DNA of 64,000 nt from assembly GCA_017549665.1 (NCBI GenBank), contig JAFYUD010000220.1, positions 15,814-79,813 on the forward strand, in the 5' to 3' direction. How positions within the stretch are numbered: the stretch's first letter is position 1; the number at the start of each line of letters is the position of its first letter. The translations under genes were made by a program, and so were the position numbers. The notes under the pieces were generated by a model. It searched no databases and was not told where the DNA came from. It was given only the letters and a program-made list of their open reading frames with translations. The DNA is from Clostridia bacterium (GTDB lineage Bacteria; Bacillota_A; Clostridia; Oscillospirales; Acutalibacteraceae). Shown here piece after piece: positions 1 to 8,800 of the stretch.

Positions 1-1
1 T

Positions 2-967
2 TTAGGTATCAATTTTTGCCAGTGGATTATTTTCTATGGCTGTTTTTCTTTGATCATCAACAAGATGTGTATAAATCTCAGTAGTTGAAAGATTTTCGTG
101 GCCAAGAATATCTTTTAAAACAAGAACATCGGCATCACCATACTGATACATCAGTGTTGCTGCAGTATGACGCAACTTATGTGTTGATAAACCGAGATTG
201 CCGATACCGGCTTTATCGAGAAACATTTTTACAAGATGCTGAACGGTTTTCGGACTGATTCTTTTTAATCTTGATGACAGAAATAATGCATTTTTATCTT
301 CAACACCATCAACAGGTCTGACACGCATATATCTATCTACAGCGTTGATGCATGCATTATTGAGATAAACGACACGTTCTTTATTACCTTTACCGGTAAC
401 TCTCATAGAGCCATCAGAACGTATGTCTGTATAATTTAGTCCTACAAGTTCAGATAATCGCAAACCGCAATTAAGGAATAATGTCAAAATCGCATAATCA
501 CGTTCTTTGTTCTTTCCGTCAATTGCTTTTAGAAGATCAATACTCTGATCTAATGTAAGATATTTAGGTAAAGTCTTGTTTGTTTTTGGTGAATCAAGCA
601 CTTTCATCGGATTAATTTCAATAATCTGACGATTTTCGGAAAGATATTTAAAAAACTGTCTGATTGCAACTGTTTTTCTTGATCGTGTTGTAGGACTGTT
701 CTTTTTTTCATTTTTACAGTAAGATAAAAACTTATAAGCATCATTAAGGGTAATATTTTTAAAAAATTCTGTATCACAGAATCTGATATCAGGATTATTT
801 TTATCTGTCAGTTTTTTATCAATTGCAACAAATACAATAAACTCACGAAGATTTAATGAATATTCAAAAACAGTTTTTTGAGAACGATTTTTTATGGCAT
901 CAATATAATGCAGATAATCACATAAAAGCTGAGGTAAAGCCTCATAATCAGGCAGATAATTAATCAT
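2..967 (-). CDS. Tyrosine recombinase (XerC/XerD-like integrase)
   Basis: Site-specific DNA recombinase of the phage-integrase family. An N-terminal SAM-like core-binding domain (about residues 10-120) is followed by the catalytic domain, with visible catalytic residues Arg170 (in CGLRLSE), Lys near 193 (GKGNKE), His263 and Arg266 (HKLRH), His290 (LGHE) and the nucleophile Tyr299 (EIYTH). The size (321 aa) fits Xer recombinases or small integrases. An ATG also exists at 976, but the GGGGGA ribosome binding site abuts it, while the ATG at 967 has normal spacing, so 967 is preferred. The gene is intact; its stop codon is at the window edge. No att site is visible beside it, so chromosome-dimer resolution or a mobile-element role cannot be separated here. 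It is transcribed divergently from the subtilase gene. Confidence 0.88.
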   Translation of the reverse strand: MINYLPDYEALPQLLCDYLHYIDAIKNRSQKTVFEYSLNLREFIVFVAIDKKLTDKNNPDIRFCDTEFFKNITLNDAYKFLSYCKNEKKNSPTTRSRKTVAIRQFFKYLSENRQIIEINPMKVLDSPKTNKTLPKYLTLDQSIDLLKAIDGKNKERDYAILTLFLNCGLRLSELVGLNYTDIRSDGSMRVTGKGNKERVVYLNNACINAVDRYMRVRPVDGVEDKNALFLSSRLKRISPKTVQHLVKMFLDKAGIGNLGLSTHKLRHTAATLMYQYGDADVLVLKDILGHENLSTTEIYTHLVDDQRKTAIENNPLAKIDT

Positions 968-1024
968 TCCGTACATTCCCCCTTATTAACTACCCTAAAT
1001 TATACAAAATATTAATTTTGTATA

Positions 1025-1053
1025 ATTGTAACACAAACTTTAGCAGATGTCAA
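1025..1053 (-). promoter_or_regulatory. Sigma-A-type promoter of the recombinase gene
   Basis: On the minus strand TTGACA (1048-1053), a 17-bp spacer and TACAAT (1025-1030) lie about 50 bp upstream of the recombinase start. Confidence 0.75.
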
Positions 1054-1095
1054 CAATTAATTTAAATATAATCCTGCCCTATCTGTTCTCTTTCA

Positions 1096-1124
1096 TTGAC
1101 ACTTCTTAAATAATTTGTTATCAT
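1096..1124 (+). promoter_or_regulatory. Candidate promoter of the subtilase gene
   Basis: TTGACA (1096-1101), a 17-bp spacer and TATCAT (1119-1124). The predicted transcription start (about 1130) falls inside the AGGAGG ribosome binding site (1129-1134), so the mRNA would have almost no leader. Either the leader is ultra-short or the true start lies further upstream. Confidence 0.5.
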
Positions 1125-1141
1125 ATTCAGGAGGTGTTTTT

Positions 1142-2662
1142 ATGAAAAATAAATCATCAAATAAAAGAATCTTATTGCTGCTTATTATTCCTGCATTAAT
1201 TATTTCAGATATATTATTATGTATTTGTTTTTATTTTTTTGAACCTATATATGTGGATTCACCTGATTTATCTCTTTCTGATTTCTCTTTTGAATTATAT
1301 AAAAAATATAGTGATACAACGTCTGAGTTTTATATAAAACAGATTTCTGCAGATGATGTTGTATCAGCTGAAATTGATTCCAGATTGAAATATATAGATA
1401 ATACAATTCTTATAACTTATGATGATTCAATTGCCAATATAGATACAATCAAACAGTTGATCTCTCCTTTCAACGGGACTGTTTGCGGTTATATTAATGA
1501 AATTAATTTTATTCAGGCTGAATTTCCTGAATCTGACTACCCTATGCTGCAGAACATCTGTTCTACATTAAACAAGAATAATTATGTTTTATCGGCAATT
1601 GTCGATTATTTTGAAGAAACACCACTTTCTGAAACTACAGATTATTCATATGAAACAAAGCCTTATTATTATGATCTGATAAATTATCCTTTATCTTTGA
1701 ATAAATATGATATTAATACTTCATCAGTTACTGTCGGAATGTTAGATGTACTTGTTGACAGTAATAATCCGTATCTGAATGTAGCAAATAAAGATTATTA
1801 TCAGTTAAGTTCACTCTCAAATCCCCTTATCAGTTCATTTAAAAATCACGGCACACATGTCGCCGGCATTTTTGGTGCATCATCAGACAGTAATGCTCCT
1901 GCTGTTTGTCCTGATTGTCAGATAATATCAGATAATGCTTTGAATTGTTCAATTTCATATTGGATTGCATCAATTGCTGATATGATCGTTAATCAGAATG
2001 TAAAAGTTATTAATATGAGTATCGGGTATAATCCTTACATCACGCTTTCTGCTACTCTCGGTTGCAAAAAAACGATTGAATTTATAAATAATGAAAATAT
2101 ATTATTTTGTGATGTATTAAGTGAACTTATTAATGATGGTTATGAATTTGTTATCTGCACTGCTGCAGGTAATGATTCCGGAAGTACAGTCAATAAAGTT
2201 TATAACAGATATTTTGGTTATGGAGAAAAGAGACTTCTTGACAGATTTGATATCTTTAATTTGTTTACTAAGAAAGTAAAAAAATGTAACGCACAGTATT
2301 CTTTACCAATTTCTTCGATTACTGATGAAAATATAAAAAACAGAATAATTGTTGTTGCATCATGTGATGGTGAAAATACCGTTTCACGTTATTCATCAAT
2401 CGGAACAAGAATTGATATTATTGCCCCCGGAACAAATATATATAGCCTCAGTTCAGATAATGATTACGAATATATGTCCGGTACTTCAATGGCCACTCCT
2501 TTTGTTTCCGGTACAGCAGCTCTTGTTTTTGCAAAGAAGCCCGGTATCTCGGGTGAACAGGTTAAATATATAATAACTCATTCAGCCTCTGAAACTGTTT
2601 CTGACGGCTTTTATGACTACCCTCTTCTTAATGTTACAAATGTACTTGAAATGCTTAAATAA
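1142..2662 (+). CDS. Membrane-anchored subtilisin-like serine protease (S8 family)
   Basis: Secreted or membrane-tethered subtilase. One N-terminal transmembrane segment (about residues 9-33) is followed by a roughly 100-residue region resembling an I9-type propeptide, then the S8 domain. The catalytic triad is visible: Asp202 (MLDVLVDS), His239 (NHGTHVAG) and Ser449 (SGTSMATP), with the oxyanion Asn in AAGNDSG. The domain carries an insertion between the AAGNDSG block and the final Ser block. The ATG at 1142 was chosen because AGGAGGTG precedes it by 5-7 bases; an in-frame start at 1115 lacks a ribosome binding site. The gene is monocistronic by context, since the next gene has its own promoter. 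The substrate is unknown; subtilases of this type process secreted or surface proteins. Confidence 0.9.
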   Translation: MKNKSSNKRILLLLIIPALIISDILLCICFYFFEPIYVDSPDLSLSDFSFELYKKYSDTTSEFYIKQISADDVVSAEIDSRLKYIDNTILITYDDSIANIDTIKQLISPFNGTVCGYINEINFIQAEFPESDYPMLQNICSTLNKNNYVLSAIVDYFEETPLSETTDYSYETKPYYYDLINYPLSLNKYDINTSSVTVGMLDVLVDSNNPYLNVANKDYYQLSSLSNPLISSFKNHGTHVAGIFGASSDSNAPAVCPDCQIISDNALNCSISYWIASIADMIVNQNVKVINMSIGYNPYITLSATLGCKKTIEFINNENILFCDVLSELINDGYEFVICTAAGNDSGSTVNKVYNRYFGYGEKRLLDRFDIFNLFTKKVKKCNAQYSLPISSITDENIKNRIIVVASCDGENTVSRYSSIGTRIDIIAPGTNIYSLSSDNDYEYMSGTSMATPFVSGTAALVFAKKPGISGEQVKYIITHSASETVSDGFYDYPLLNVTNVLEMLK

Positions 2663-2665
2663 GTA

Positions 2666-2694
2666 TTGTTATTTAAATTTTACTATGTTATAAT
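2666..2694 (+). promoter_or_regulatory. Promoter of the LacX-like epimerase gene
   Basis: TTGTTA (2666-2671), a 17-bp spacer and TATAAT (2689-2694) lie between the subtilase stop and the next start codon. Confidence 0.65.
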
Positions 2695-2719
2695 TAAATA
2701 AAAAAAGGATGGTTATATT

Positions 2720-3574
2720 ATGATACATTATATTGAAAATGAATACCTTAAAATAGGTGTTAAAGAAGCCGGAGCTGAATTAACAAGTGTTGTTTCTAAG
2801 GAAACCGGTTTTGAATTCCTTTGGCAGGGAAATGCTGATGTATGGTATGGTCAGTCCCCTGTTCTGTTTCCGAATATCGGATGTATGCTTGAAGATAAAT
2901 ATTATCTTGACGGCAAGGAATATTCTATGCCAAAGCATGGATTATTCAGAAAACGAAATGCTCAGTTTGTTTCGGATAAAGATAATAAACTTATTTTTTT
3001 GGAAAAAGCTGATGACGAAACAAGAAAAATTTATCCTTATGAATTTGAAGTATATGTTATTTTTGAACTGATTGAAAAATCTCTTAAAGTTACACATAAA
3101 GTTGTAAATAATTCAAATAATATAATGTATTTCTCCATCGGCGGTCATCCCGGTTTTAATTGTGAAATCGGTGATTTTCTGCTTTTTGAAAAATCAGAGA
3201 CACTTGATACAATTGAAATTGATACTGAATGTTTAAGAACAGGAAATACAATTCCCTTCCTTGATAACAGTAATAAAATTGAAATTACAAAGAATGTTTT
3301 TGATAATGATGCACTTATTTTCACAGATATGAAATCATCATTTATTACTCTTGCAAGTGATAATCATAACAGAACAGTAAAATTTGATTACAGTGATTGT
3401 TCTTATCTTGGAATATGGGCAAAACCCGGTGCACCTTACGTTTGTATTGAACCTTGGTGGGGTGTAAATGATACTCATGAAAGAAAAGCTGATTTATCTC
3501 AGAAAGATGCAATTCTTTCAGTTGAATCCGGAAAGTCATTTGAATGTTTCTGGCACGCTCATTTTTCAGAATAA
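2720..3574 (+). CDS. Aldose 1-epimerase family protein, LacX-like
   Basis: A 284-residue mutarotase-fold protein of the LacX-like branch of the galactose mutarotase superfamily. Typical markers are the GAELTSV start, FLWQGNADVWYGQSPVLFP, the MPKHGLFR block with its conserved His, and GGHPGFNC; IEPWWG closes the active-site region. It probably interconverts anomers of a hexose or related sugar in the cytoplasm, but LacX-type substrates are poorly defined. AAGGATGG precedes the ATG. It stands alone with its own promoter. A second, canonical GalM lies at 6990-8036, so the two probably have different substrates. Confidence 0.85.
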   Translation: MIHYIENEYLKIGVKEAGAELTSVVSKETGFEFLWQGNADVWYGQSPVLFPNIGCMLEDKYYLDGKEYSMPKHGLFRKRNAQFVSDKDNKLIFLEKADDETRKIYPYEFEVYVIFELIEKSLKVTHKVVNNSNNIMYFSIGGHPGFNCEIGDFLLFEKSETLDTIEIDTECLRTGNTIPFLDNSNKIEITKNVFDNDALIFTDMKSSFITLASDNHNRTVKFDYSDCSYLGIWAKPGAPYVCIEPWWGVNDTHERKADLSQKDAILSVESGKSFECFWHAHFSE

Positions 3575-3580
3575 TTTATA

Positions 3581-3609
3581 TTGACTCTTTACATAAAAGC
3601 TGATAAAAT
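3581..3609 (+). promoter_or_regulatory. Promoter of the DUF1292 gene
   Basis: TTGACT (3581-3586), a 17-bp spacer and TAAAAT (3604-3609), 30 bp before the start codon. Confidence 0.7.
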
Positions 3610-3639
3610 AATTTAGTAAAAAATTAAGGAGATTTTATA

Positions 3640-3957
3640 ATGAATAATGAATTTATGAATGAAATTGAAAATGAGGATGAAAACGCACCTCTTATCGTTA
3701 GTGTTGTAGATGAAAACGGAGAAGAGCACATCTTTGAAGAGCTTGATACTCTTGAAATTGATGATAATGAATATGTGGCTCTCCTTCCCATTTATGATGA
3801 CGAGGTTGCTGATGAAGACGGTGAACTTATCATCCTTAAGAGGAACTATGACGGTGATGAGATTTATCTTGAACCCATTGAAGATGATGATGAATTTATG
3901 AAAATCGGAAAAATGTTTGAAGAAAGACTCTCCGATATTTTCGATTTCAATGATTAA
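3640..3957 (+). CDS. Small acidic DUF1292 protein (YrzB-like)
   Basis: A 105-residue, very acidic protein with the DUF1292 pattern: a VVDENGEEHIFEELDTLE block followed by EYVALLPI and an ILKRNYDGDEIYLEPIEDDDEF block. The family is widespread in Firmicutes; its best-known member sits with yrrK and yrzL in Bacillus and has no established function. AAGGAG precedes the ATG by 8 bases. It is immediately followed by the 6S RNA gene, which probably has its own start, although read-through is possible because no terminator separates them. Confidence 0.85.
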   Translation: MNNEFMNEIENEDENAPLIVSVVDENGEEHIFEELDTLEIDDNEYVALLPIYDDEVADEDGELIILKRNYDGDEIYLEPIEDDDEFMKIGKMFEERLSDIFDFND

Positions 3958-3971
3958 AATTTAATATACTT

Positions 3972-4155
3972 TCCTGCTGTGTGCGATTTGTTTACAACCT
4001 ATATTAACCCAACGAACTTTTAAAAGGGAGCCTTGCTCCGCTGCCGGGATGCAGACCTCCCGCTTTGGCGGACGAAGGGAGCGCGATGGTATCGGGCGGC
4101 ACCCACCCTGCTTTATTATGCAGGTTATTATCGGTTGTAAGACGGCACAGCGGGA
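3972..4155 (+). ncRNA. ssrS: 6S RNA (RNA polymerase regulator)
   Basis: A non-coding stretch with 6S architecture. A closing stem pairs CCTGCTGTG (from about 3973) with CACAGCGGG (4146-4154), a second stem pairs TTACAACC with GGTTGTAA further in, and a large GC-richer central region lies between, with the clostridial-looking TATATTAACCCAA block after the 5' stem. A strong terminator follows directly. 6S RNA mimics an open promoter and sequesters the housekeeping RNA polymerase. A TATACT box at 3965-3970 could be the -10, but no convincing -35 is seen. It lacks the SRP GGAAGGAAGCAGC-type loop and RNase P signatures. Ends are approximate. Confidence 0.78.
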
Positions 4156-4164
4156 TTTATATTT

Positions 4165-4192
4165 ACTGCGTAAAAAAATACGCAGTTTTTTT
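4165..4192 (+). terminator. Rho-independent terminator of 6S RNA
   Basis: ACTGCGTA (4165-4172), an A6 loop and TACGCAGT (4179-4186), followed by a run of T. Confidence 0.88.
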
Positions 4193-4200
4193 AGATTAAA

Positions 4201-4235
4201 AAACAGAGGTAATACAACGTGTATTACCTCTGTTT
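4201..4235 (-). terminator. Terminator of the lipase-like gene
   Basis: A 16-bp perfect stem (4201-4216 with 4220-4235) closed by a 3-base loop. Read on the minus strand it is followed by T6, just after the stop codon of the 4241-6919 gene. Confidence 0.85.
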
Positions 4236-4240
4236 ATAAT

Positions 4241-6919
4241 TTAAGTGATTTCGTTATCGATATGATTGTTATCTGTAGATTCACCGAATCCGGGTTGAAG
4301 ATGAGCTGCAACTCTGAGAATTAATCTTGCATCTTTAGCTGTGATTTTTCCGTCAAAATCAACATCGCATCTCTTGAACATTACTTCATCAGTAACAGTG
4401 TCAAGACGAGCAGCAATTCTGAGAACCTTTCTTGCATCAGAAGCTGAAATATATCTGTTATTATCAGTATCACCGAGCATAAAGTAGAAATCAGCAGGAA
4501 TATCAAGAGTTACCGGTGTAATAAATGTTTCATCATTACTTTCATAGAAGTAAGCAGCGCCTACTTTGAATGTTGAATCAACGGGCTTTGCTCTCTTTAC
4601 ATCGAGATGATATGTAGCAAGAAGAAGATCACCGTTTTCATCACAATCAGCAGCATCTACACCGTTTTTAACAGCAAATGCACAGGAAAGAACACCTGTA
4701 GTTTTAATGGGTTTGCCTGATACAGCAAAACCTTCGCTGAGTGAAGTTGTATCAGCATCTGTATATGTGAAAAGTTTTTCATCATAATTGATTATAAAGT
4801 TACCACCAGTTGCGCCTTCAGCATCAAGAAGAATAAGCTGTAATTCAAGGCAGTTTACACCTGAATTATATGAAGGTCTGAGTTCAACATTATATGATGC
4901 ATCATCGAGAGCTTCTTTTTCAGTCTTATAATCAAATCTGATTCCACTCTGCATATAATCAATAAGCCCTGCAGACATAAGAAGTATCTTTCTGGCATCA
5001 GCACCATTGATAAGCTTATCAGGGTAAACATCGCCATTCATAAAGGGAATGGTGCCTTCTTCGATGTATTCATCACCGTCTTCTACACGAAGAGCAACAC
5101 TTGCATCAAGTGATGTTACTAATGTATCAATATTGATGTCACCGAGAAGATATTTACCGGGGATTGCTTCATCAGCTCTTATTCCGTCTGAACTGAGGAT
5201 TCCGGGGTTAATGAATCTGTTATAATTCATAAACTGTTTGTAAGCTACATCCTGCCATACGGTTCTTTCATTTTCTGCTGTAATTAACCAGATAAGAAAA
5301 TCAATTGAATTGCTTTCATAAGAGAAAGTTCCGTGTTTCATATTCTTGATGAACCATGTGTTTTCAGGGAGAGCACATGTCGAAGCATCAACGTAATGAC
5401 AGATTGTACCCATAGAATACCAGGGAGTAAGCATATCATATGTATCTGAAATATGATCATGGCCATCATTGTATTCCTGAACAGCTTCACCTGCATCTTT
5501 TACATCGTTAAGATCTACACATGTAGCACCGAAACTTGCATATGAAGTGTCAACAACTCCGTCTGATTGAACACTGTTATTTTCACCGAGAGGAACAATC
5601 TGAAGATCCCATGCAGCAACAACACTTATATTGATACCGTTATCTTTTGCATCTGTAAGGATTGATTCATAATCGTACTGATAATCTTTAAAAGTATTGA
5701 TAGTTTCATATATTGCAAATTCAGTATCTTCACCGTAAATGTTTGCAAGAGCTGTTTCATAATCTTCTGTAGGTACAAGAGCCCATATACCGGGCATTTT
5801 TGCAATTTCTGCAGTGATTCCGAAATGCTCTGCAAAGAATTCGAGATCGGAAAGAATCTTTTCTATTTCGAAACAGAAACTCTGGAGTTCCCATTCGTTA
5901 TTGAGAACATAGTTGATGAGCCATGTTGAGAATGCAGTAAGAGGATTATCAGAAATATCATTTGTGTATCTGATGTATGCGCTTGAGAAAGAAAGAAGGT
6001 CAGATTTTTTGTTGATGATTTCACCCTTCATAAAATCGCCTACAACAGATGTACCGAGAAATTCAGAAGAAACTGTAACAAAATTCTTTACGTTTTCAGC
6101 AGCATCTTCTTCAATAGCAAGATATGTTGTTGCAACTGTTGAACCGTAACCTTCAGAAAGGATTGAAACTTTGTCTGAACCGGTTTCATCTTTTACATGT
6201 TCAACAAATTCAGCCATTCTTTCAGCATTTTTAACGGGGTCAAGACGCCAGTCGTATGTAAATATATAAGTATTTTCATAGCCGATAGATTCTGCAATTG
6301 ATTCACCAAGAACGCCTGCAAATGAATATGCAAAATCATAATCTTCATTGAAATAGTACTCAAGAGATTCAGTAAGTTCAAGAGCACCGATTGAAGGATA
6401 AGCGGGGGTACCGTCTTCATTCATTTTTAATAATTTGATATTATCAATTCTTGCCTGAATCTGTAATTTGAAATCTTCAATAATCTGATTGAAATCAATG
6501 CTTTCAATAATAGCTTTGATATCAAAACTCTCCATATCGAGACTTCCGAGCAAAGGAACGATAGTCTCAATTGCTTTATTGATAATTTCGTTGATATCTC
6601 CACCGAAGCCGAGGTAATCAATAAGAAGCATAATGATATCAAGAGTAGGCATATCTTTCATATTCATCAATACATCAGCACTGAATAATTCAAGAATGTT
6701 CTCTGAAAAACCTGATGTAAAAAGAATATCAAGCTGATAGTCTGAATAATTGAACACTACCGAATTGTTATCAGTGTTGTAAATAGGGTTGTAATTGATA
6801 TCATTTACAACAATAACAGGTGTTTCATTGTCTTCTACAGCAAAACCGGTAATGGTTGAACCAAGTAAAAGAACTATACTCAGAATACAGCAAAGAGCCT
6901 TTCTGAAAATAATTTTCAT
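4241..6919 (-). CDS. Secreted lipase/LCAT-like protein with cohesin-like and dockerin modules
   Basis: An 892-residue secreted protein. The signal peptide (MKIIFRKALCC to about residue 27) is preceded by GGAGG at good spacing, which sets the start at 6919 rather than an in-frame upstream ATG. Residues about 35-560 resemble LCAT/lipase alpha/beta hydrolases (YDWRLDP, a helix-rich N-terminal insertion, SDGVVDTSYASF, a late KHGTF). At the nucleophile elbow, however, the sequence reads SEGYGS with Gly257 (codon GGT, 6149-6151) where Ser is expected, and the usual HG oxyanion motif near the N-terminus reads ND. A dockerin-like repeat pair follows, then a cohesin-like beta domain, then a C-terminal dockerin with two calcium-loop repeats (GDTDNNRYISASDARKVL and CDVDFDGKITAKDARLIL). 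Probably extracellular and complex-forming; catalysis is doubtful. Confidence 0.75.
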   Translation of the reverse strand: MKIIFRKALCCILSIVLLLGSTITGFAVEDNETPVIVVNDINYNPIYNTDNNSVVFNYSDYQLDILFTSGFSENILELFSADVLMNMKDMPTLDIIMLLIDYLGFGGDINEIINKAIETIVPLLGSLDMESFDIKAIIESIDFNQIIEDFKLQIQARIDNIKLLKMNEDGTPAYPSIGALELTESLEYYFNEDYDFAYSFAGVLGESIAESIGYENTYIFTYDWRLDPVKNAERMAEFVEHVKDETGSDKVSILSEGYGSTVATTYLAIEEDAAENVKNFVTVSSEFLGTSVVGDFMKGEIINKKSDLLSFSSAYIRYTNDISDNPLTAFSTWLINYVLNNEWELQSFCFEIEKILSDLEFFAEHFGITAEIAKMPGIWALVPTEDYETALANIYGEDTEFAIYETINTFKDYQYDYESILTDAKDNGINISVVAAWDLQIVPLGENNSVQSDGVVDTSYASFGATCVDLNDVKDAGEAVQEYNDGHDHISDTYDMLTPWYSMGTICHYVDASTCALPENTWFIKNMKHGTFSYESNSIDFLIWLITAENERTVWQDVAYKQFMNYNRFINPGILSSDGIRADEAIPGKYLLGDINIDTLVTSLDASVALRVEDGDEYIEEGTIPFMNGDVYPDKLINGADARKILLMSAGLIDYMQSGIRFDYKTEKEALDDASYNVELRPSYNSGVNCLELQLILLDAEGATGGNFIINYDEKLFTYTDADTTSLSEGFAVSGKPIKTTGVLSCAFAVKNGVDAADCDENGDLLLATYHLDVKRAKPVDSTFKVGAAYFYESNDETFITPVTLDIPADFYFMLGDTDNNRYISASDARKVLRIAARLDTVTDEVMFKRCDVDFDGKITAKDARLILRVAAHLQPGFGESTDNNHIDNEIT

Positions 6920-6989
6920 AGGTAAAATACCTCCTACAACATATATATAATTATTATATAACAAATAAAAATAATTTGCAATATAAAAT

Positions 6990-8036
6990 TTAAATTATAT
7001 CGAATTTAAATACAGTAACAGATCTGTATTCATCTCCTGCATTAAAAATACAATTCGGAAATTCAGGTTTGTTGGGTGAATCGGGATAAAACTGAGTTTC
7101 AAGACAAAAACCTGTTCTTTTGTTCATAGGTTTATTATTTTTGCCGATTACTCCTTTTAGGAAATTACCTGCATAGAACTGAACACCGGGTAAATCTGTG
7201 TAAACTTCCATTTTTCTTCCGCTTATGTCATCATAAACTTCAGCAGCTATTAAAAGTGATTTTCCGTCATAATTATTGATGCAGAAATTATGGTCATAAC
7301 CACCTGTGAAATTCAGCTGATCACAATCATAATCAATATCATCACCTATTGTTCTGAAATTCCTGAAATCAAAGGGTGTATTTTCAACAGACATCAGTTC
7401 ACCTGTGGGAATGCTGAATTCATTAACAGGTGTGATATAATCTGCGTTGATTTTCATTTTGTGTTCAAGAATTGAGCCTGAATCATATCCTCCGAGATTG
7501 AAATATGCGTGATTAGTAAGGTTGATAGGTGTTTTTTTATCAGAAACTGCATAATATTCAAGCTTCAATTCATTTTCATCGGTTAGAATATATGTAACTT
7601 CCGCTTTTATATTTCCAGGGAAACCGTTTACTCCGTCTGGGCTGTTGTATGAAAATTTAACTGAGTTATCATTGACGATTTCTGCATCCCAGATTGCAGT
7701 ATTGAATTCACCGTTTGAATGAAGACAAGTAACATTTTTTTCATTTGCTGTGAGTTTATAAAGTTTTCCGTCTATTGAAAACTGCGAATTTCCTATTCTG
7801 TTAGCATAAGGACCAACAATAACGCCCTGATAATCAGTTCTGTTTACAAAGCCGTCAATATCATCGAAACCAACAAGAATATCACAGAACTCCCCTTTTT
7901 TATCGGGTGCATATATTTCTGTAAGAGTTGCACCGTAGCTAATAATTGAAGCTTTTAACCCATTGATGTTTTTTATTGTATATTTTTTTATTGTTTTATC
8001 ATTTACAATACCGAAATTTGATGTATAAACTGACAT
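6990..8036 (-). CDS. galM: Aldose 1-epimerase (galactose mutarotase)
   Basis: A canonical GalM, 348 residues, interconverting the alpha and beta anomers of galactose or glucose in the cytoplasm. Family marks are SYGATLTEIYAPD, the GPYANRIG motif, a CLHSNG His, the NLTNHAYFNLGG catalytic His block and the catalytic Glu in FCLETQFYPDSPN. AGGAGG lies only 2 bases before an ATG at 8045 but 11 bases before the ATG at 8036, which I prefer, and the family-like start begins there. Transcribed from its own promoter and probably read through towards the lipase-like gene, 70 bp downstream, whose separate promoter was not identified. Confidence 0.92.
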   Translation of the reverse strand: MSVYTSNFGIVNDKTIKKYTIKNINGLKASIISYGATLTEIYAPDKKGEFCDILVGFDDIDGFVNRTDYQGVIVGPYANRIGNSQFSIDGKLYKLTANEKNVTCLHSNGEFNTAIWDAEIVNDNSVKFSYNSPDGVNGFPGNIKAEVTYILTDENELKLEYYAVSDKKTPINLTNHAYFNLGGYDSGSILEHKMKINADYITPVNEFSIPTGELMSVENTPFDFRNFRTIGDDIDYDCDQLNFTGGYDHNFCINNYDGKSLLIAAEVYDDISGRKMEVYTDLPGVQFYAGNFLKGVIGKNNKPMNKRTGFCLETQFYPDSPNKPEFPNCIFNAGDEYRSVTVFKFDII

Positions 8037-8068
8037 TTTAAACATATCCTCCTATTATATTTTTTATA

Positions 8069-8098
8069 ATTATACATCTTTTTGTTATATTAAGTCAA
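8069..8098 (-). promoter_or_regulatory. galM promoter
   Basis: Minus strand: TTGACT (8093-8098), an 18-bp spacer and TATAAT (8069-8074). Confidence 0.7.
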
Positions 8099-8142
8099 TA
8101 TTTATTTATATTATTTTAAATATTAATTACAATATATATAAC

Positions 8143-8171
8143 TTGACTTTTTAGTATTTTGGTTATATAAT
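8143..8171 (+). promoter_or_regulatory. Promoter of the FHA-SEDS-PBP-ABC operon
   Basis: TTGACT (8143-8148), a 17-bp spacer and TATAAT (8166-8171). It is divergent from the galM promoter with 44 bp between the two -35 boxes. Confidence 0.78.
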
Positions 8172-8203
8172 AAATTGATTAATTGTGTAGAGAGGTGAAA
8201 TCT

Positions 8204-8785
8204 ATGGATGCAGGAATAAACAGCACATTTTTCATTCAGATTCTTTTGTTCTGTATGTTATTTCTTGTTTTATTGATATCTGTAGTTTCCCTTTTTATAA
8301 AACCTGCAAAACGTACAATCAGAGCAAGTCTTGTAGATGTAACAAACGGTCATATTATAGATATAAGCAGGTCTGAAACATCGATCGGACGAGCTAAAGC
8401 GTGCGATTTTGTTATTTCTGATATTTCAGTTTCAAGATTCCACGCTGTATTATCCAAGCGAAGTTCAGGATGGATGATTTTTGATACAAACTCTACATCA
8501 GGTATTAAAGTCAACGGAAAAAAAATTGAGAAAAAAGCGTATCTCAATGACGGCGACAATCTTCTTTTCGGCAAGAGTGAATATGTTTTTTATTCCACTG
8601 CTGTCACAACAAGACAACAGATTGTCCGTAAAACAAAACAACCTTCTGAAAACAGAACTCAGTACAGAAAAAAGCCTCAGTATTATAATGATGAAGCTGT
8701 TACATATAAAAATCCGAAGAAATCTTCTTCATCTCAGAAAACAGTTAATCGTTCAAAATCAGTATCTTCAGATAAGCATAAATAA
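8204..8785 (+). CDS. Membrane-anchored FHA-domain protein
   Basis: A 193-residue protein: one N-terminal transmembrane segment (about residues 8-32), a forkhead-associated domain (about 50-120) and a basic, Ser/Gln-rich tail. The FHA core shows the phosphothreonine-binding pattern: SIGRAKACDFVI, then SVSRFHAVL, and later NSTSGIKVNG. FHA domains bind phosphothreonine peptides, usually substrates of PknB-type kinases. The gene heads an operon with an SEDS polymerase and a PBP, an order reminiscent of the fha-rodA-pbpA clusters of Actinobacteria and Clostridia, so a role in cell-wall synthesis control is inferred. Start at 8204 because AGAGGTGA precedes it; an in-frame TTG at 8183 lacks one. No kinase gene is in the window. 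Confidence 0.85.
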   Translation: MDAGINSTFFIQILLFCMLFLVLLISVVSLFIKPAKRTIRASLVDVTNGHIIDISRSETSIGRAKACDFVISDISVSRFHAVLSKRSSGWMIFDTNSTSGIKVNGKKIEKKAYLNDGDNLLFGKSEYVFYSTAVTTRQQIVRKTKQPSENRTQYRKKPQYYNDEAVTYKNPKKSSSSQKTVNRSKSVSSDKHK

Positions 8786-8800
8786 CCGGAGTGAATCCAA

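Noticed and set aside
2..967. The recombinase as integrase of the two small tRNA-linked islands
   Set aside because: It is about 57-61 kb away and nothing ties it to the repeats, so this is not claimed.
3960..4160. SRP RNA or RNase P RNA as alternatives for the structured RNA
   Set aside because: The conserved SRP tetraloop region and RNase P core motifs are missing, while the two nested long-range stems fit 6S RNA.
4049..4324. Plus-strand reading frame of 91 codons across the 6S RNA region
   Set aside because: It lies across the folded RNA and two terminators, has no ribosome binding site, and its composition follows the RNA stems.
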